A stretch of 64,000 bases of DNA from Thermomonas sp. S9. Its GTDB lineage: Bacteria > Pseudomonadota > Gammaproteobacteria > Xanthomonadales > Xanthomonadaceae. The notes under the pieces are model-generated. The model ran no database searches. It was not told the origin of the DNA and saw only the letters and a program-made list of their open reading frames with translations. The stretch covers positions 2,151,001 through 2,215,000 of the forward strand of contig NZ_JAJDFY010000001.1 of the NCBI RefSeq assembly GCF_024704365.1, given 5' to 3'. A program made the translations under genes and the position numbers. Of the stretch, positions 33,017 to 40,995 are shown in pieces (position 1 is the stretch's first letter; each line of letters begins with the position of its first letter).

Positions 33017-33070
33017 CAACTCGTTCAAGCCGACGCCGCTTCGCGGCGCGGCTTAACTCAGGTGTTAGGC
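33011..33070 (+). repeat. attC site 2
   Basis: 60 bp: GGCTAAC left core, common-type stem AAGCCGACGCCGC/GCGGCGCGGCTT, right core GTTAGGC. Confidence 0.93.
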
Positions 33071-33107
33071 GCTTGAGTGTGATCGCTACGAATCTGGGGT
33101 AAGAAAC

Positions 33108-33374
33108 ATGGGTAGCTTTAGCATCTGGCACTGGATCATCGTCCTAATAATCCTCTCGGTGCCAGTCTTCATCGGTGTTGCGTTATGGCTGGTCATTCGA
33201 GCGATCTCAAGATCTTCGGCAACCTCAAAGGCCCCTGTTTCGACAGCTGCGCCATTCGCCCAACACTCGTCTGCGGAAGCACGGCTCCAGGAGCTTGCTT
33301 TGCTGCACTCCAAGGGATTGCTTACCGATGCGGAGTACGAGCAACAAAGGGCATCAATAATCCGCGGCGTGTAG
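33108..33374 (+). CDS. Cassette 3: small SHOCT-domain membrane protein
   Basis: 88 residues: one membrane segment (~7-30, WHWIIVLIILSVPVFIGVAL), a Ser/Ala linker and a C-terminal SHOCT motif (LQELALLHSKGLLTDAEYEQ, ~60-79). SHOCT modules are short helical oligomerisation motifs found at protein ends. Role unknown. Confidence 0.78.
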   Translation: MGSFSIWHWIIVLIILSVPVFIGVALWLVIRAISRSSATSKAPVSTAAPFAQHSSAEARLQELALLHSKGLLTDAEYEQQRASIIRGV

Positions 33375-33380
33375 TATCGC

Positions 33381-33436
33381 GCCTAACTAATCATTCAAGC
33401 CGACGCCTTCGGCGCGGCTTAACTCAAGTGTTAGGT
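33381..33436 (+). repeat. attC site 3
   Basis: 56 bp: GCCTAAC ... GTTAGGT; a shortened variant in which the apical part is GACGCCTTCGGCGC, 4 bp shorter than neighbours. Confidence 0.92.
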
Positions 33437-33439
33437 GTC

Positions 33440-33676
33440 ATGGGACAAACCTCATCGCCAAGTACCCTTAAGACAGACTTGGCTGTACTCGGGCTCCTTA
33501 CGGCTTTCGTTGTAGCTGCGTTCGTCTTTAGAGATGGACTGGGCATTCTCGTATTCGTTGCCCTCGTTCTTGCTCTGCTGACGCAGCTACTTCGGGTTGC
33601 AGTTTTGCGCGGACGCACTGAGACCCTCAAGAAGCTTTGGGGCGCGGTCAAGGACGCGTTCTGGGGCATCGGCTGA
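33440..33676 (+). CDS. Cassette 4: small hypothetical membrane protein
   Basis: 78 residues starting MGQTSSPSTLKTDLAVLG only 4 bp after the right core of attC 3, so any ribosome-binding site lies in the attC. Two hydrophobic stretches (~15-30 and ~34-50), then a basic amphipathic tail (RGRTETLKKLWGAVKDAF). Not recognised. Confidence 0.6.
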   Translation: MGQTSSPSTLKTDLAVLGLLTAFVVAAFVFRDGLGILVFVALVLALLTQLLRVAVLRGRTETLKKLWGAVKDAFWGIG

Positions 33677-33710
33677 TGCAGCACAGGCCTCAAGGATCAT
33701 CGCCCATGAC

Positions 33711-33770
33711 ACCTAACAATTCGTCCAAGCCGACGCCGCTTCGCGGCGCGGCTTAACTCAGGTGTTAGCC
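33711..33770 (+). repeat. attC site 4
   Basis: 60 bp: ACCTAAC ... GTTAGCC with the common stem. Confidence 0.93.
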
Positions 33771-33773
33771 GTC

Positions 33774-34211
33774 ATGCGCAACATCCTCGCAATCGCAGTG
33801 CTGAGCTTACTTTCCGGCTGCGCATTCGCACCGCCACCAGGCTCATTCGACGTGCGCTCATCAACCAATGAACGGATCATCGGCCATTGCGTAACCGATC
33901 CTGCCTCAGTTGAGGCAACGGCTTACGGTGAGCGTATTCAAGACCTCCCAAAGACACGAGCCGAAAATTCACCAGTTCCGGGATTTCGTGCCCTCATGGT
34001 GCAGCAGCCTGACTATCAGTACATTTTGTATGCCCCCGTAACTGCAAGCACCGATCCATATCACATCGTTTGCCCATCCTCAGGAGACAGATCAAGCTGC
34101 ATACTTGCTGGGTCCTACGCGGATGGACATTTTGAGGCCCACATAGCTTTGAAATCATCATCACAGGTTCGCGCAGCCGCAAATGCCGCACTCGCGGCGT
34201 GTAAGCAATGA
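33774..34211 (+). CDS. Cassette 5: putative lipoprotein
   Basis: 145 residues from ATG 33774. Signal peptide with LLSGC lipobox (Cys ~15). The rest is a soluble domain with three further Cys (HCVTDPAS, HIVCPSSGDRSSC) plus a C-terminal CKQ, which suggests disulfides in an exported protein. No family recognised. Confidence 0.68.
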   Translation: MRNILAIAVLSLLSGCAFAPPPGSFDVRSSTNERIIGHCVTDPASVEATAYGERIQDLPKTRAENSPVPGFRALMVQQPDYQYILYAPVTASTDPYHIVCPSSGDRSSCILAGSYADGHFEAHIALKSSSQVRAAANAALAACKQ

Positions 34212-34212
34212 C

Positions 34213-34272
34213 GGCTAACAATTCATTCAAGCCGACTCCGCTTCGCTGCGCGGCTTAATTCAGGTGTTGGGC
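34213..34272 (+). repeat. attC site 5
   Basis: 60 bp: GGCTAAC ... GTTGGGC (A to G change in the right core). Small stem variants: GACTCCGCTTCGCTGCGCGG. Confidence 0.9.
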
Positions 34273-34275
34273 CTC

Positions 34276-34536
34276 ATGGAGCACGAAGATCGCGTCTCGG
34301 AGATTCTGCAGAGCCGCTGCGGCGAGCTCACTGTTGGCGTGCTGCAAGATGGGCGGCGGCTCCAGATCCACAATGTCGCCTGGGGCCGTGACATGGGGGC
34401 AACTTGCGACCACATCACCACCAATATCTCGCCCACGCCATCCGAGGCTTGCCAGGTAGACTACTTCCACACAAGTGAGGTCTTGCGGCTTGAGGACTCA
34501 TCCGGTGGTGTGCTGTACGAGCATCGCGGGCCATGA
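34276..34536 (+). CDS. Cassette 6: hypothetical soluble protein
   Basis: 86 residues from ATG 34276 (MEHEDRVSEILQSRCGELTV), 3 bp after the attC right core. Acidic, no signal peptide or membrane segment. Not recognised. Confidence 0.58.
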   Translation: MEHEDRVSEILQSRCGELTVGVLQDGRRLQIHNVAWGRDMGATCDHITTNISPTPSEACQVDYFHTSEVLRLEDSSGGVLYEHRGP

Positions 34537-34537
34537 G

Positions 34538-34597
34538 GCCTAACAATTCATTCAAGCCGACGCCGCTTCGCGGCGCGGCTTAATTCAGGCGTTAGGG
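34538..34597 (+). repeat. attC site 6
   Basis: 60 bp: GCCTAAC ... GCGTTAGGG, common stem. Confidence 0.93.
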
Positions 34598-34960
34598 CGC
34601 CAGAAAGATGCTTTCGCAGCTGCGCCACGCAGGTTGCAGGGGCAACTCGCCAACCGGCTCATCCGCTCGGCGCCTGGCGTTCGACGCCCATCTCGTTCAC
34701 CGACTCGTGCCGGCCCCAGTCTCGGTGTGCGCCCGCAGTTCCTCGCGGCAGCAGGCACGCAAGCACTCTCGCCGGTTGCAGCGTTTCCTCGCGGCAGCAT
34801 CGCAAGGCGCGCCAGCGGCTCGGCTTCCGGACCGCACCGGCACTTGCGGGCGGCGGTGTGCAGTGCGCTCGCGCGCCCAACCGCCCTCGCTTTCTGCTAC
34901 CTTGCGCCCTAACTGTTCGTCCAAGCCGACGCCACTTCGTGGCGCGGCTTAACTCAGGTG
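34592..34960 (+). repeat. Cassette 7: ORF-less repeated cassette, copy A
   Basis: 369-bp cassette beginning GTTAGGGCGCCAGAAAG. Reading frames cross it on both strands, but none is conserved among the seven copies. TGCTACCTT just before the attC resembles an extended -10 promoter element pointing to the next cassette. Confidence 0.85.
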
Positions 34961-34966
34961 TTAGGG
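34907..34966 (+). repeat. attC site 7
   Basis: 60 bp: CCCTAAC ... GTTAGGG; stem variant GACGCCACTTCGTGGCGC, which marks the sites closing the repeated ORF-less cassettes. Confidence 0.93.
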
Positions 34967-35327
34967 CGCCAGAAAGCTGTTTTCGCAGCTGCGCCACGCA
35001 GGCTGCAGGGGCAACTCGCCAACCGGCTCATCCGCTCGGCGCCTGGCGTTCGACGCCCATCTCGTTCACCGACTCGTGCCGGCCCCAGTCTCGGTGCGCG
35101 CCCGCAGTTCCTCGCGGCAGCAGGCACGCAAGCACTCTCGCCGGTTGCAGCGTTTCCTCGCGGCAGCATCGCAAGGCGCGCCAGCGGCTCGGCTTCCGGA
35201 CCACACCGGCACTTGCGGGCAGCGGTGCAGTGCGCTCGCGCGCCCAACCGCCCTCGCTTTCTGCTACCTTGCGCCCTAACTGTTCGTCCAAGCCGACGCC
35301 ACTTCGTGGCGCGGCTTAACTCAGGTG
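34961..35327 (+). repeat. Cassette 8: ORF-less repeated cassette, copy B
   Basis: 367 bp, tandem with copy A. Differs by AAAGCTGTTTT for AAAGATGCTTT at the start, a few substitutions and a 2-bp deletion (GGTGCAG for GGTGTGCAG) that breaks the frames open in copy A. Confidence 0.85.
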
Positions 35328-35333
35328 TTAGGC
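35274..35333 (+). repeat. attC site 8
   Basis: 60 bp: CCCTAAC ... GTTAGGC, CCACTTCGTGG apical stem. Confidence 0.93.
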
Positions 35334-35338
35334 CCTAC

Positions 35339-35920
35339 GTGCAACAACTGCCGTCCTTGCGAGAAATGCTCGTCCGCTGCAACGACGCGGTCCAAGAGAT
35401 GGCGAGCGCCCAGTCTCTGGAAGCGTTCGAGTCGGCGTGGATCGAGTACCTGCACCGCTTGGAACGCTTTTGGAACAAGTCGCTATCGCACTTTGGTAAG
35501 AGCCCTAAGTGGGCGGGCTGGTCGGGCCGCTACCAGACCGAGCGGCGTAAAGATCAACTCCTCGCCTACCTCACCAATGCACGCGGGGCGGATGAACACA
35601 CTGTCGCGCCAATCACCGAGCGGTCCGCCGGCGGCGTGGGCATCAATGCCGCCGAAGGCAACTCGCTGTACATCGAACGCATGGAAGTCCGCAACGGCGA
35701 AATCTTCATTCAGTCGCCCCAAGCAATAAAAGTCACCTTCTTTCCCGATCGCGTTCGGCTATTGCCGGTCACAAACCGTGGCCGTACATATCCCGTGCCC
35801 GTGTCGCACCTCGGCCAGTCGCTGGACCCAAATGATGTAGTCCAGGTTGCTAGAGTTGGGCTCGGCTACTACGAAAATTTCTTGGCGACCGCGGAAGGCT
35901 TCTTGTGTCAGCCGCGGTAG
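35339..35920 (+). CDS. Cassette 9: hypothetical protein
   Basis: 193 residues if started at GTG 35339, 5 bp after the attC core; no ATG fits better upstream. Predicted soluble and mostly helical at the N-terminus (LREMLVRCNDAVQEMASAQS), with aromatic residues around RFWNKSLSHFGKSPKWAGWSG. No signal peptide. Not recognised. Confidence 0.62.
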   Translation: MQQLPSLREMLVRCNDAVQEMASAQSLEAFESAWIEYLHRLERFWNKSLSHFGKSPKWAGWSGRYQTERRKDQLLAYLTNARGADEHTVAPITERSAGGVGINAAEGNSLYIERMEVRNGEIFIQSPQAIKVTFFPDRVRLLPVTNRGRTYPVPVSHLGQSLDPNDVVQVARVGLGYYENFLATAEGFLCQPR

Positions 35921-35921
35921 G

Positions 35922-35981
35922 GCCTAACAATTCGTCCAAGCCGACGCCGCTTCGCGGCGCGGCTTAACTCAGGTGTTCGGC
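35922..35981 (+). repeat. attC site 9 (variant right core GTTCGGC)
   Basis: 60 bp with left core GCCTAAC and common stem, but the right core reads GTTCGGC instead of GTTAGGC, departing from GTTRRRY at the fourth base. Confidence 0.88.
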
Positions 35982-36032
35982 GTCTTGGGAGAGCCCACGT
36001 ATAGTATTGGAGAAATTGGAAAAGTAGCCCAT

Positions 36033-37028
36033 ATGCTAATGACTGTTGCACATCATCACCAAAACCATCTTCCTTCATCGGTTGCTAGGCTAGAAAACCC
36101 GCAAACCGATATTCCTCGTATTGCCAAGGACAAAAAACTCCTGGCAGAAATCGAGGCTGCCGTTCAGCAAATTCCAACCGAGCATCGTCTAGTTCAGGGC
36201 GATGCTCGCAAATTGTCATTTATTGAAGATGAATCCGTTCATCTGGTAGTTACATCACCACCCTATTGGACGCTGAAGAAATACAGGAATCACGAAAATC
36301 AGCTCGGAGAAATAGAAGATTACGAAAGATTCCTTCGCGAGCTAGATAACGTATGGGAGCACTGCTATCGAGTTTTGGTCCCTGGTGGGCGTCTGATCTG
36401 CGTGGTTGGCGATGTCTGTCTATCTCGTCGAAAGAACGACGGAAGACATACTGTTGTTCCCCTCCATGCGTCCATACAGGAACATTGCCGAAAAATTGGC
36501 TATGACAATCTCGCACCAATTATCTGGTACAAGATAGCCAATGCAGTTTTTGAGGCATCTGGAAACGGAGCCGGGTTCTTGGGCAAGCCCTATGAACCCA
36601 ACGCGGTAATCAAAAACGACATCGAGTTCATACTTATGGAGCGTAAGCCAGGCGGTTATCGCAAACCGACTGTCGCGACTCGCGTGCTCTCTGTGATATC
36701 CGACGAAAACCACAAGCAGTGGTTTCAATCAATCTGGTCTGGTGTCACCGGTGCATCCACTCGCAATCACCCCGCACCTTATCCTGAAGAACTCGCGGAA
36801 CGGCTCGTTCGCATGTTCTCTTTCGTGGGAGATACTGTGTTAGACCCGTTCATGGGAACGGGCACTACGACCGTAGCAGCCGCAAAATGGGGCCGCAATT
36901 CAATTGGGGTTGAAATTGACCCACACTATTTCGAGATGGCTGAGAAACGAATCCGACACGCAACCGCGTCGTTGTTCGCTCACGCCGAAATAAAAACCGA
37001 AGTAAAAGGGAAAGGCAATGGATTATAG
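36033..37028 (+). CDS. Cassette 10a: DNA methyltransferase of a type II restriction-modification system
   Basis: Site-specific amino-methyltransferase, ~331 residues from ATG 36033. Motif IV VVTSPPYW comes first (~70) and the AdoMet motif DPFMGTGTT near the end (~272), followed by GVEIDPHYFEMAEKRI; this order defines the beta group (N6-adenine or N4-cytosine). Directly followed, with an 11-bp overlap, by a PaeR7I/XhoI-like nuclease gene, so CTCGAG is the predicted target. The classical PaeR7I methylase is a larger gamma-type enzyme as far as I recall, so the pairing is unusual. Lower GC than surrounding chromosome, fitting recent transfer. Frame intact. Confidence 0.85.
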   Translation: MLMTVAHHHQNHLPSSVARLENPQTDIPRIAKDKKLLAEIEAAVQQIPTEHRLVQGDARKLSFIEDESVHLVVTSPPYWTLKKYRNHENQLGEIEDYERFLRELDNVWEHCYRVLVPGGRLICVVGDVCLSRRKNDGRHTVVPLHASIQEHCRKIGYDNLAPIIWYKIANAVFEASGNGAGFLGKPYEPNAVIKNDIEFILMERKPGGYRKPTVATRVLSVISDENHKQWFQSIWSGVTGASTRNHPAPYPEELAERLVRMFSFVGDTVLDPFMGTGTTTVAAAKWGRNSIGVEIDPHYFEMAEKRIRHATASLFAHAEIKTEVKGKGNGL

Positions 37029-37744
37029 CGAGCGTGTTGCGAAGGCTGTTCGATATTTCTGGAAGGTAAGAACTCAACAGCACGAAAAACAGGGAACTAC
37101 CACCGGAAAGAAAGACGCAGGAAATCGAAGCGCAGTTACGGGCGGAAAGCACCTTGATGGTTTCATCAAGCTATTGATGGAGTTGCTTTTTGAGGCCGGG
37201 CTGCCGGAGACCTCGGTACACACTGCGGCAACGACCTTACCCGGTTATTTTCGACCAACCAAGAATTGGGACTTGGTTGTGGTCGTCGATGGTGTTCTTT
37301 TAGCATCAATTGAGTTTAAGGCACATATCGGTCCGTCATTTGGCAACAACTTCAATAATCGCGTTGAGGAGGCTTTGGGAAATTCCACTGACCTTCTTAC
37401 CGCGTATCGCGAGGGAAAATTCAAGCCGTCGCAACGGCCTTGGCTCGGTTGGTTGATGTTGTTAGAAGAAACCCCCGAAATCTACTGCGCCGGTTCGCGT
37501 AGATGAGCCGCATTTCGAGGTTTTCGAGGAATTCAAGAAAACTTCGTATGCGAAGCGATACGAGCTTTTCTGTGAACGTCTAATGCGAGAGCGTTTGTAC
37601 GATGGAACGTGTCTCATCCTGTCCGACAAAGCTGGTGGCCTGAAAGGTGACTTCAAAGAGCCAAACCCGGAATTCAGCTTTGCCACGTTTGCGACTTCGT
37701 TAAGTGCTCACGCAATGGCTTATGCCAAGTTGCGCAAGAAATAA
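37018..37744 (+). CDS. Cassette 10b: PaeR7I/XhoI-family type II restriction endonuclease (apparent frameshift)
   Basis: Restriction enzyme predicted to cut CTCGAG. Family landmarks: GKKDAGNRSAVTGGKHLDGF (~35-54), TLPGYFRPTKNWDL (~75-88), ASIEFKAHIGPSFGNNFNNR (~97-116) with the E-x-K of a PD-(D/E)xK site, TAYREGKF, and TSYAKRYELFCERL. The frame breaks in a run of five C (37472-37476); with four C the text continues TPKSTAPVRVDEPHF and ends at TAA 37742-37744, 241 residues, close to PaeR7I length. A sequencing error is likely; otherwise restriction would be lost while methylation remains. It shares one cassette with its methyltransferase. Confidence 0.85.
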
Positions 37745-37747
37745 GAC

Positions 37748-37819
37748 GCCGAACAAGGCGCTCCACCGGACGGCAATTACGCTGCGCTCCATTGCCGCCG
37801 GTGAGCTTCGTCGTTAGGC
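37748..37819 (+). repeat. attC site 10 (different type)
   Basis: 72 bp: GCCGAAC ... GTTAGGC. Interior AAGGCGCTCCACCGGACGGCAATT..CATTGCCGCCGGTGAGCTTCG does not resemble the common stem, so the cassette was probably captured from another integron. Confidence 0.85.
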
Positions 37820-37827
37820 GGCACAGC

Positions 37828-38196
37828 ATGAACTTCCGCACTTCAGGATTTGAACTCCGACTTTTCAGACTGGCTCTACCCATTTCGCTGCTCGCTAGCG
37901 GCTGCACTCACCAATCAGTCAAACCTGAGTTGGAGCCAAGGAAGTTCTCGCGAGAGATTGGACTTGCCGGCTGTGAGGTTTCCGTGCCACTGAGCCGCGA
38001 TGAGACACTAGACTTTGCCCGTAGGCTTGGCGCTCCCGATCTGGCAGCCTCACCTGAATGGACCGAGGCAATTGCACTCACTGGGCCGGGAGATCACGTG
38101 CGTCACGTCTATTGCCCCAAGAACACCGACAACTTCTTTGGCGTCTTCCGTGGCAAATCCATCTTGTTCAAGTTCGGTAGCTTTATCTATGACTAA
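37828..38196 (+). CDS. Cassette 11: putative lipoprotein
   Basis: 122 residues; hydrophobic segment and lipobox LLASGC (Cys ~26) after a basic N-terminus. Further Cys in GLAGCEVSVPLS and VYCPKN. Moderately low GC. Not recognised. Confidence 0.65.
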   Translation: MNFRTSGFELRLFRLALPISLLASGCTHQSVKPELEPRKFSREIGLAGCEVSVPLSRDETLDFARRLGAPDLAASPEWTEAIALTGPGDHVRHVYCPKNTDNFFGVFRGKSILFKFGSFIYD

Positions 38197-38208
38197 CACG
38201 CGAGTGCC

Positions 38209-38268
38209 GCCTAACAATTCATTCAAGCCGAACCCGCTTCGCGGGTCGGCTTAATTCAGGCGTTAGGG
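38209..38268 (+). repeat. attC site 11
   Basis: 60 bp: GCCTAAC ... GTTAGGG; stem variant AAGCCGAACCCGCTTCGCGGGTCGGCTT. Confidence 0.93.
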
Positions 38269-38629
38269 CGCCAGAAAGCTGTTTTCGCAGCTGCGCCACG
38301 CAGGCTGCAGGGGCAACTCGCCAACCGGCTCATCCGCTCGGCGCCTGGCGTTCGACGCCCATCTCGTTCACCGACTCGTGCCGGCCCCAGTCTCGGTGCG
38401 CGCCCGCAGTTCCTCGCGGCAGCAGGCACGCAAGCACTCTCGCCGGTTGCAGCGTTTCCTCGCGGCAGCATCGCAAGGCGCGCCAGCGGCTCGGCTTCCG
38501 GACCACACCGGCACTTGCGGGCAGCGGTGCAGTGCGCTCGCGCGCCCAACCGCCCTCGCTTTCTGCTACCTTGCGCCCTAACTGTTCGTCCAAGCCGACG
38601 CCACTTCGTGGCGCGGCTTAACTCAGGTG
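38263..38629 (+). repeat. Cassette 12: ORF-less repeated cassette, copy C
   Basis: 367 bp, same sequence version as copy B including the 2-bp deletion. Placed directly before the 178-residue membrane-protein cassette. Confidence 0.85.
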
Positions 38630-38635
38630 TTAGGG
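38576..38635 (+). repeat. attC site 12
   Basis: 60 bp: CCCTAAC ... GTTAGGG, CCACTTCGTGG apical stem. Confidence 0.93.
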
Positions 38636-38663
38636 CTCACTGCAAACTATCAGGGGAAACGCC

Positions 38664-39200
38664 GTGTCTGAAGATCGAAAGCAATCCACGTTCGTCACCG
38701 TCGTCGCCTGGATCTTCATTGCCCTCTCGGGCTTCGGCACTGCGATTTCCATTCTGCAAAACATCATGGTTCAAACCGTGTTTCGCAGCCCCGAAGTGTC
38801 CCAAGCCATGCAGGCGCCGCCGCCGGGAGCTCCGCCCTTTGCAGCTTTTATGGCCACCCACTTTCAATGGTTCTTCCTAGCGTTCTTGCTGATCTCTGCC
38901 TTCATGCTGGCCAGCTCCATCGGCATGCTTAGGCGCCGCAATTGGGCCCGCCTGAGCTTCATCGGCCTCCTCTCGCTCGCGATTCTTTGGCAGGTTGGAG
39001 GCCTCGCCCTTCAGTTCTCCATGTTCTCGTCCATGCGGGAGCAGTTTTCGGCGGCGGGCCAAGGCGGGCCGGATATGGGGCCCTTCTTTATTGCCATGGC
39101 AGTGGTTAGCGTTCTTTTCGCAGTCGGCTTCTCGGTGCTGTTCGGGTGGATCATCAAGCGACTCCTGTCGCCGGCAGTGGTCGCGGAGTTCATCCGGTGA
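38664..39200 (+). CDS. Cassette 13: four-helix hypothetical membrane protein, copy 1
   Basis: 178 residues with GTG start at 38664 preceded by AGGGGAAA. Four hydrophobic segments (~11-31, ~62-88, ~95-118, ~140-165). The loop after helix 1 has a Pro-rich stretch (APPPGAPP). Not recognised. An apparently identical second copy is at 45353-45889, including the 5' leader. Confidence 0.7.
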   Translation: MSEDRKQSTFVTVVAWIFIALSGFGTAISILQNIMVQTVFRSPEVSQAMQAPPPGAPPFAAFMATHFQWFFLAFLLISAFMLASSIGMLRRRNWARLSFIGLLSLAILWQVGGLALQFSMFSSMREQFSAAGQGGPDMGPFFIAMAVVSVLFAVGFSVLFGWIIKRLLSPAVVAEFIR

Positions 39201-39201
39201 G

Positions 39202-39261
39202 CCCTAACAATTCGTCCAAGCCGACGCCGCTTCGCGGCGCGGCTTAACTCAAGTGTTAGGC
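39202..39261 (+). repeat. attC site 13
   Basis: 60 bp: CCCTAAC ... GTTAGGC, common stem. Confidence 0.93.
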
Positions 39262-39275
39262 GGCAGGAACAAGCT

Positions 39276-39650
39276 ATGCGCAATGTGATGTTTTCTCTTC
39301 TTACCTTCTTGGCGCTCGCCGTTGCCGCTCCGGCTTTGGCCGCTGAGGAGCGCCCGCCTCCGCTAAATTGCGAAGCCGGCCCGGCCAAGAAAACATACGG
39401 CGGCAATCCTTGGCTGGTGTACGCCTGCGACGACGGTCGCTCCGCCGTCGTGGTCGCGGATCAGGGCAACCCGGCCATGCCCTTATATTTCATCTTTTAC
39501 GTGAAGCCAGACGGCGCCGTGCGGCTTTACGGCGAAGGCACCGGGGCCAAGTCGGCCACGCAGCCAGCCTTCGATGATCTGAGTAAGCTTGATCAGGCCG
39601 CCGTCGCCGCTCTCGTGGCCGAAGCTCGCGCAGCCAAGGCGGGGCCATGA
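39276..39650 (+). CDS. Cassette 14: exported hypothetical protein, copy 1
   Basis: 124 residues. Signal peptide ~1-22 ending AALA. The mature part has two Cys (LNCEAGPAKK, VYACDDGRSA) that could form a disulfide and a C-terminal helix rich in Ala (LDQAAVAALVAEARAAKAG). Not recognised. Second copy at 40173-40547. Confidence 0.68.
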   Translation: MRNVMFSLLTFLALAVAAPALAAEERPPPLNCEAGPAKKTYGGNPWLVYACDDGRSAVVVADQGNPAMPLYFIFYVKPDGAVRLYGEGTGAKSATQPAFDDLSKLDQAAVAALVAEARAAKAGP

Positions 39651-39660
39651 GTGGCCAGCC

Positions 39661-39720
39661 GCCTAACAATTCGTCCAAGCCGACGCCACTTCGTGGCGCG
39701 GCTTAACTCAAGTGTTAGCG
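39661..39720 (+). repeat. attC site 14
   Basis: 60 bp: GCCTAAC ... GTTAGCG, CCACTTCGTGG apical stem. Confidence 0.93.
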
Positions 39721-40104
39721 CCCTTGGGACTGATCTCTCGCTTCCGGCAAGCTTTCTCACACCAGTCGCAAGGCTGGTGGGATTCGTTCGCTGTCTCGCT
39801 TGGGGAAGATGAGTTCACTGTCACCGAGTGCAAGCGCGGCAAGCCCGCAGCCGTCACTAAGGTGTCCTGGCTGCAAATCGCTAGCGTCTGCTTCGTGGAT
39901 GGCGGCCAAGGCAGCGATTGCTTTTATGTGTTTTCCGCCAACGGGGAAGAACTGGCGATGGTCCCCGCTCAGGGACCGGGTGGCCAAGCGTTCTGGGATG
40001 AGCTCAAGTGGCGTAACCTGTTCCCCGAAGACATCTCTGGGCTGGCTGTCCGGTCCGCCAATCAAGGTGCCCAGCTGTGGTGGCCACCACGGCACGGGCG
40101 CTAA
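39712..40104 (+). CDS. Cassette 15: hypothetical protein, copy 1
   Basis: Up to 130 residues if the GTG at 39712, inside attC 14, is the start; TTG 39724 is a shorter option. No signal peptide. Beta-rich text (WDSFAVSLGEDEFTVTECK, CFYVFSANGEELAMV) suggests a compact PH-like or similar fold, but no family is recognised. The TAA stop lies in the attC left core. A second copy at 44509-44901 carries a nonsense codon. Confidence 0.6.
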   Translation: MLAPLGLISRFRQAFSHQSQGWWDSFAVSLGEDEFTVTECKRGKPAAVTKVSWLQIASVCFVDGGQGSDCFYVFSANGEELAMVPAQGPGGQAFWDELKWRNLFPEDISGLAVRSANQGAQLWWPPRHGR

Positions 40105-40158
40105 CAATTCGTCCAAGCCGACGCCGCTTCGCGGCGCGGCTTAACTCAGATGTTAGGC
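40099..40158 (+). repeat. attC site 15
   Basis: 60 bp: CGCTAAC ... GTTAGGC with CAGATG in place of CAGGTG before the right core. Confidence 0.92.
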
Positions 40159-40172
40159 GGCAGGAACAAGCT

Positions 40173-40547
40173 ATGCGCAATGTGATGTTTTCTCTTCTTA
40201 CCTTCTTGGCGCTCGCCGTTGCCGCTCCGGCTTTGGCCGCTGAGGAGCGCCCGCCTCCGCTAAATTGCGAAGCCGGCCCGGCCAAGAAAACATACGGCGG
40301 CAATCCTTGGCCGGTGTACGCCTGCGACGACGGTCGCTCCGCCGTCGTGGTCGCGGATCAGGGCAACCCGGCCATGCCCTTATATTTCATCTTTTACGTG
40401 AAGCCAGACGGCGCCGTGCGGCTTTACGGCGAAGGCACCGGGGCCAAGTCGGCCACGCAGCCAGCCTTCGATGATCTGAGTAAGCTTGATCAGGCCGCCG
40501 TCGCCGCTCTCGTGGCCGAAGCTCGCGCAGCCAAGGCGGGGCCATGA
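40173..40547 (+). CDS. Cassette 16: exported hypothetical protein, copy 2
   Basis: 124 residues, duplicate of the protein at 39276-39650. The only amino-acid difference I find is Pro for Leu (GGNPWPVYAC against GGNPWLVYAC). Signal peptide and Cys pair preserved. Confidence 0.68.
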   Translation: MRNVMFSLLTFLALAVAAPALAAEERPPPLNCEAGPAKKTYGGNPWPVYACDDGRSAVVVADQGNPAMPLYFIFYVKPDGAVRLYGEGTGAKSATQPAFDDLSKLDQAAVAALVAEARAAKAGP

Positions 40548-40557
40548 GTGGCCAGCC

Positions 40558-40616
40558 GCCTAACAATTCGTCAAGCCGACGCCACTTCGTGGCGCGGCTT
40601 AACTCAAGTGTTAGGG
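40558..40616 (+). repeat. attC site 16
   Basis: 59 bp: GCCTAAC ... GTTAGGG; one base shorter than usual (TTCGTCAAGCC for TTCGTCCAAGCC). Confidence 0.92.
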
Positions 40617-40979
40617 CGCCAGAAAGCTGTTTTCGCAGCTGCGCCACGCAGGCTGCAGGGGCAACTCGCCAACCGGCTCATCCGCTCGGCGCCTGGCGTT
40701 CGACGCCCATCTCGTTCACCGACTCGTGCCGGCCCCAGTCTCGGTGCGCGCCCGTAGTTCCTCGCGGCAGCAGGCACGCAAGCACTCTCGCCGGTTGCAG
40801 CGTTTCCTCGCGGCAGCATCGCAAGGCGCGCCAGCGGCTCGGCTTCCGGACCGCACCGGCACTTGCGGGCGGCGGTGTGCAGTGCGCTCGCGCGCCCAAC
40901 CGCCTTTGCTTTCTGCTACCTTGCGCCCTAACTGTTCGTCCAAGCCGACGCCACTTCGTGGCGCGGCTTAACTCAGGTG
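40611..40979 (+). repeat. Cassette 17: ORF-less repeated cassette, copy D
   Basis: 369 bp. Has GTAGTTCC where the other copies have GCAGTTCC, making a stop in one of the candidate frames, and TTTGC for CTCGC near the end. Precedes the sigZ-arsM cassette. Confidence 0.85.
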
Positions 40980-40985
40980 TTAGGT
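40926..40985 (+). repeat. attC site 17
   Basis: 60 bp: CCCTAAC ... GTTAGGT, CCACTTCGTGG apical stem. Confidence 0.93.
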
Positions 40986-40995
40986 TGCTCAACCC

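Noticed and set aside
34592..34960. Candidate proteins in the ORF-less cassette (114, 92 and 75 residues on both strands)
   Set aside because: Stops, a 2-bp deletion and frame changes in other copies break each of them; all three plus frames are open by GC bias.
34958..35920. A 320-codon frame running from copy B through an attC into cassette 9
   Set aside because: It crosses a recombination site and a non-coding cassette; the GTG at 35339 right after the attC is the sensible start.
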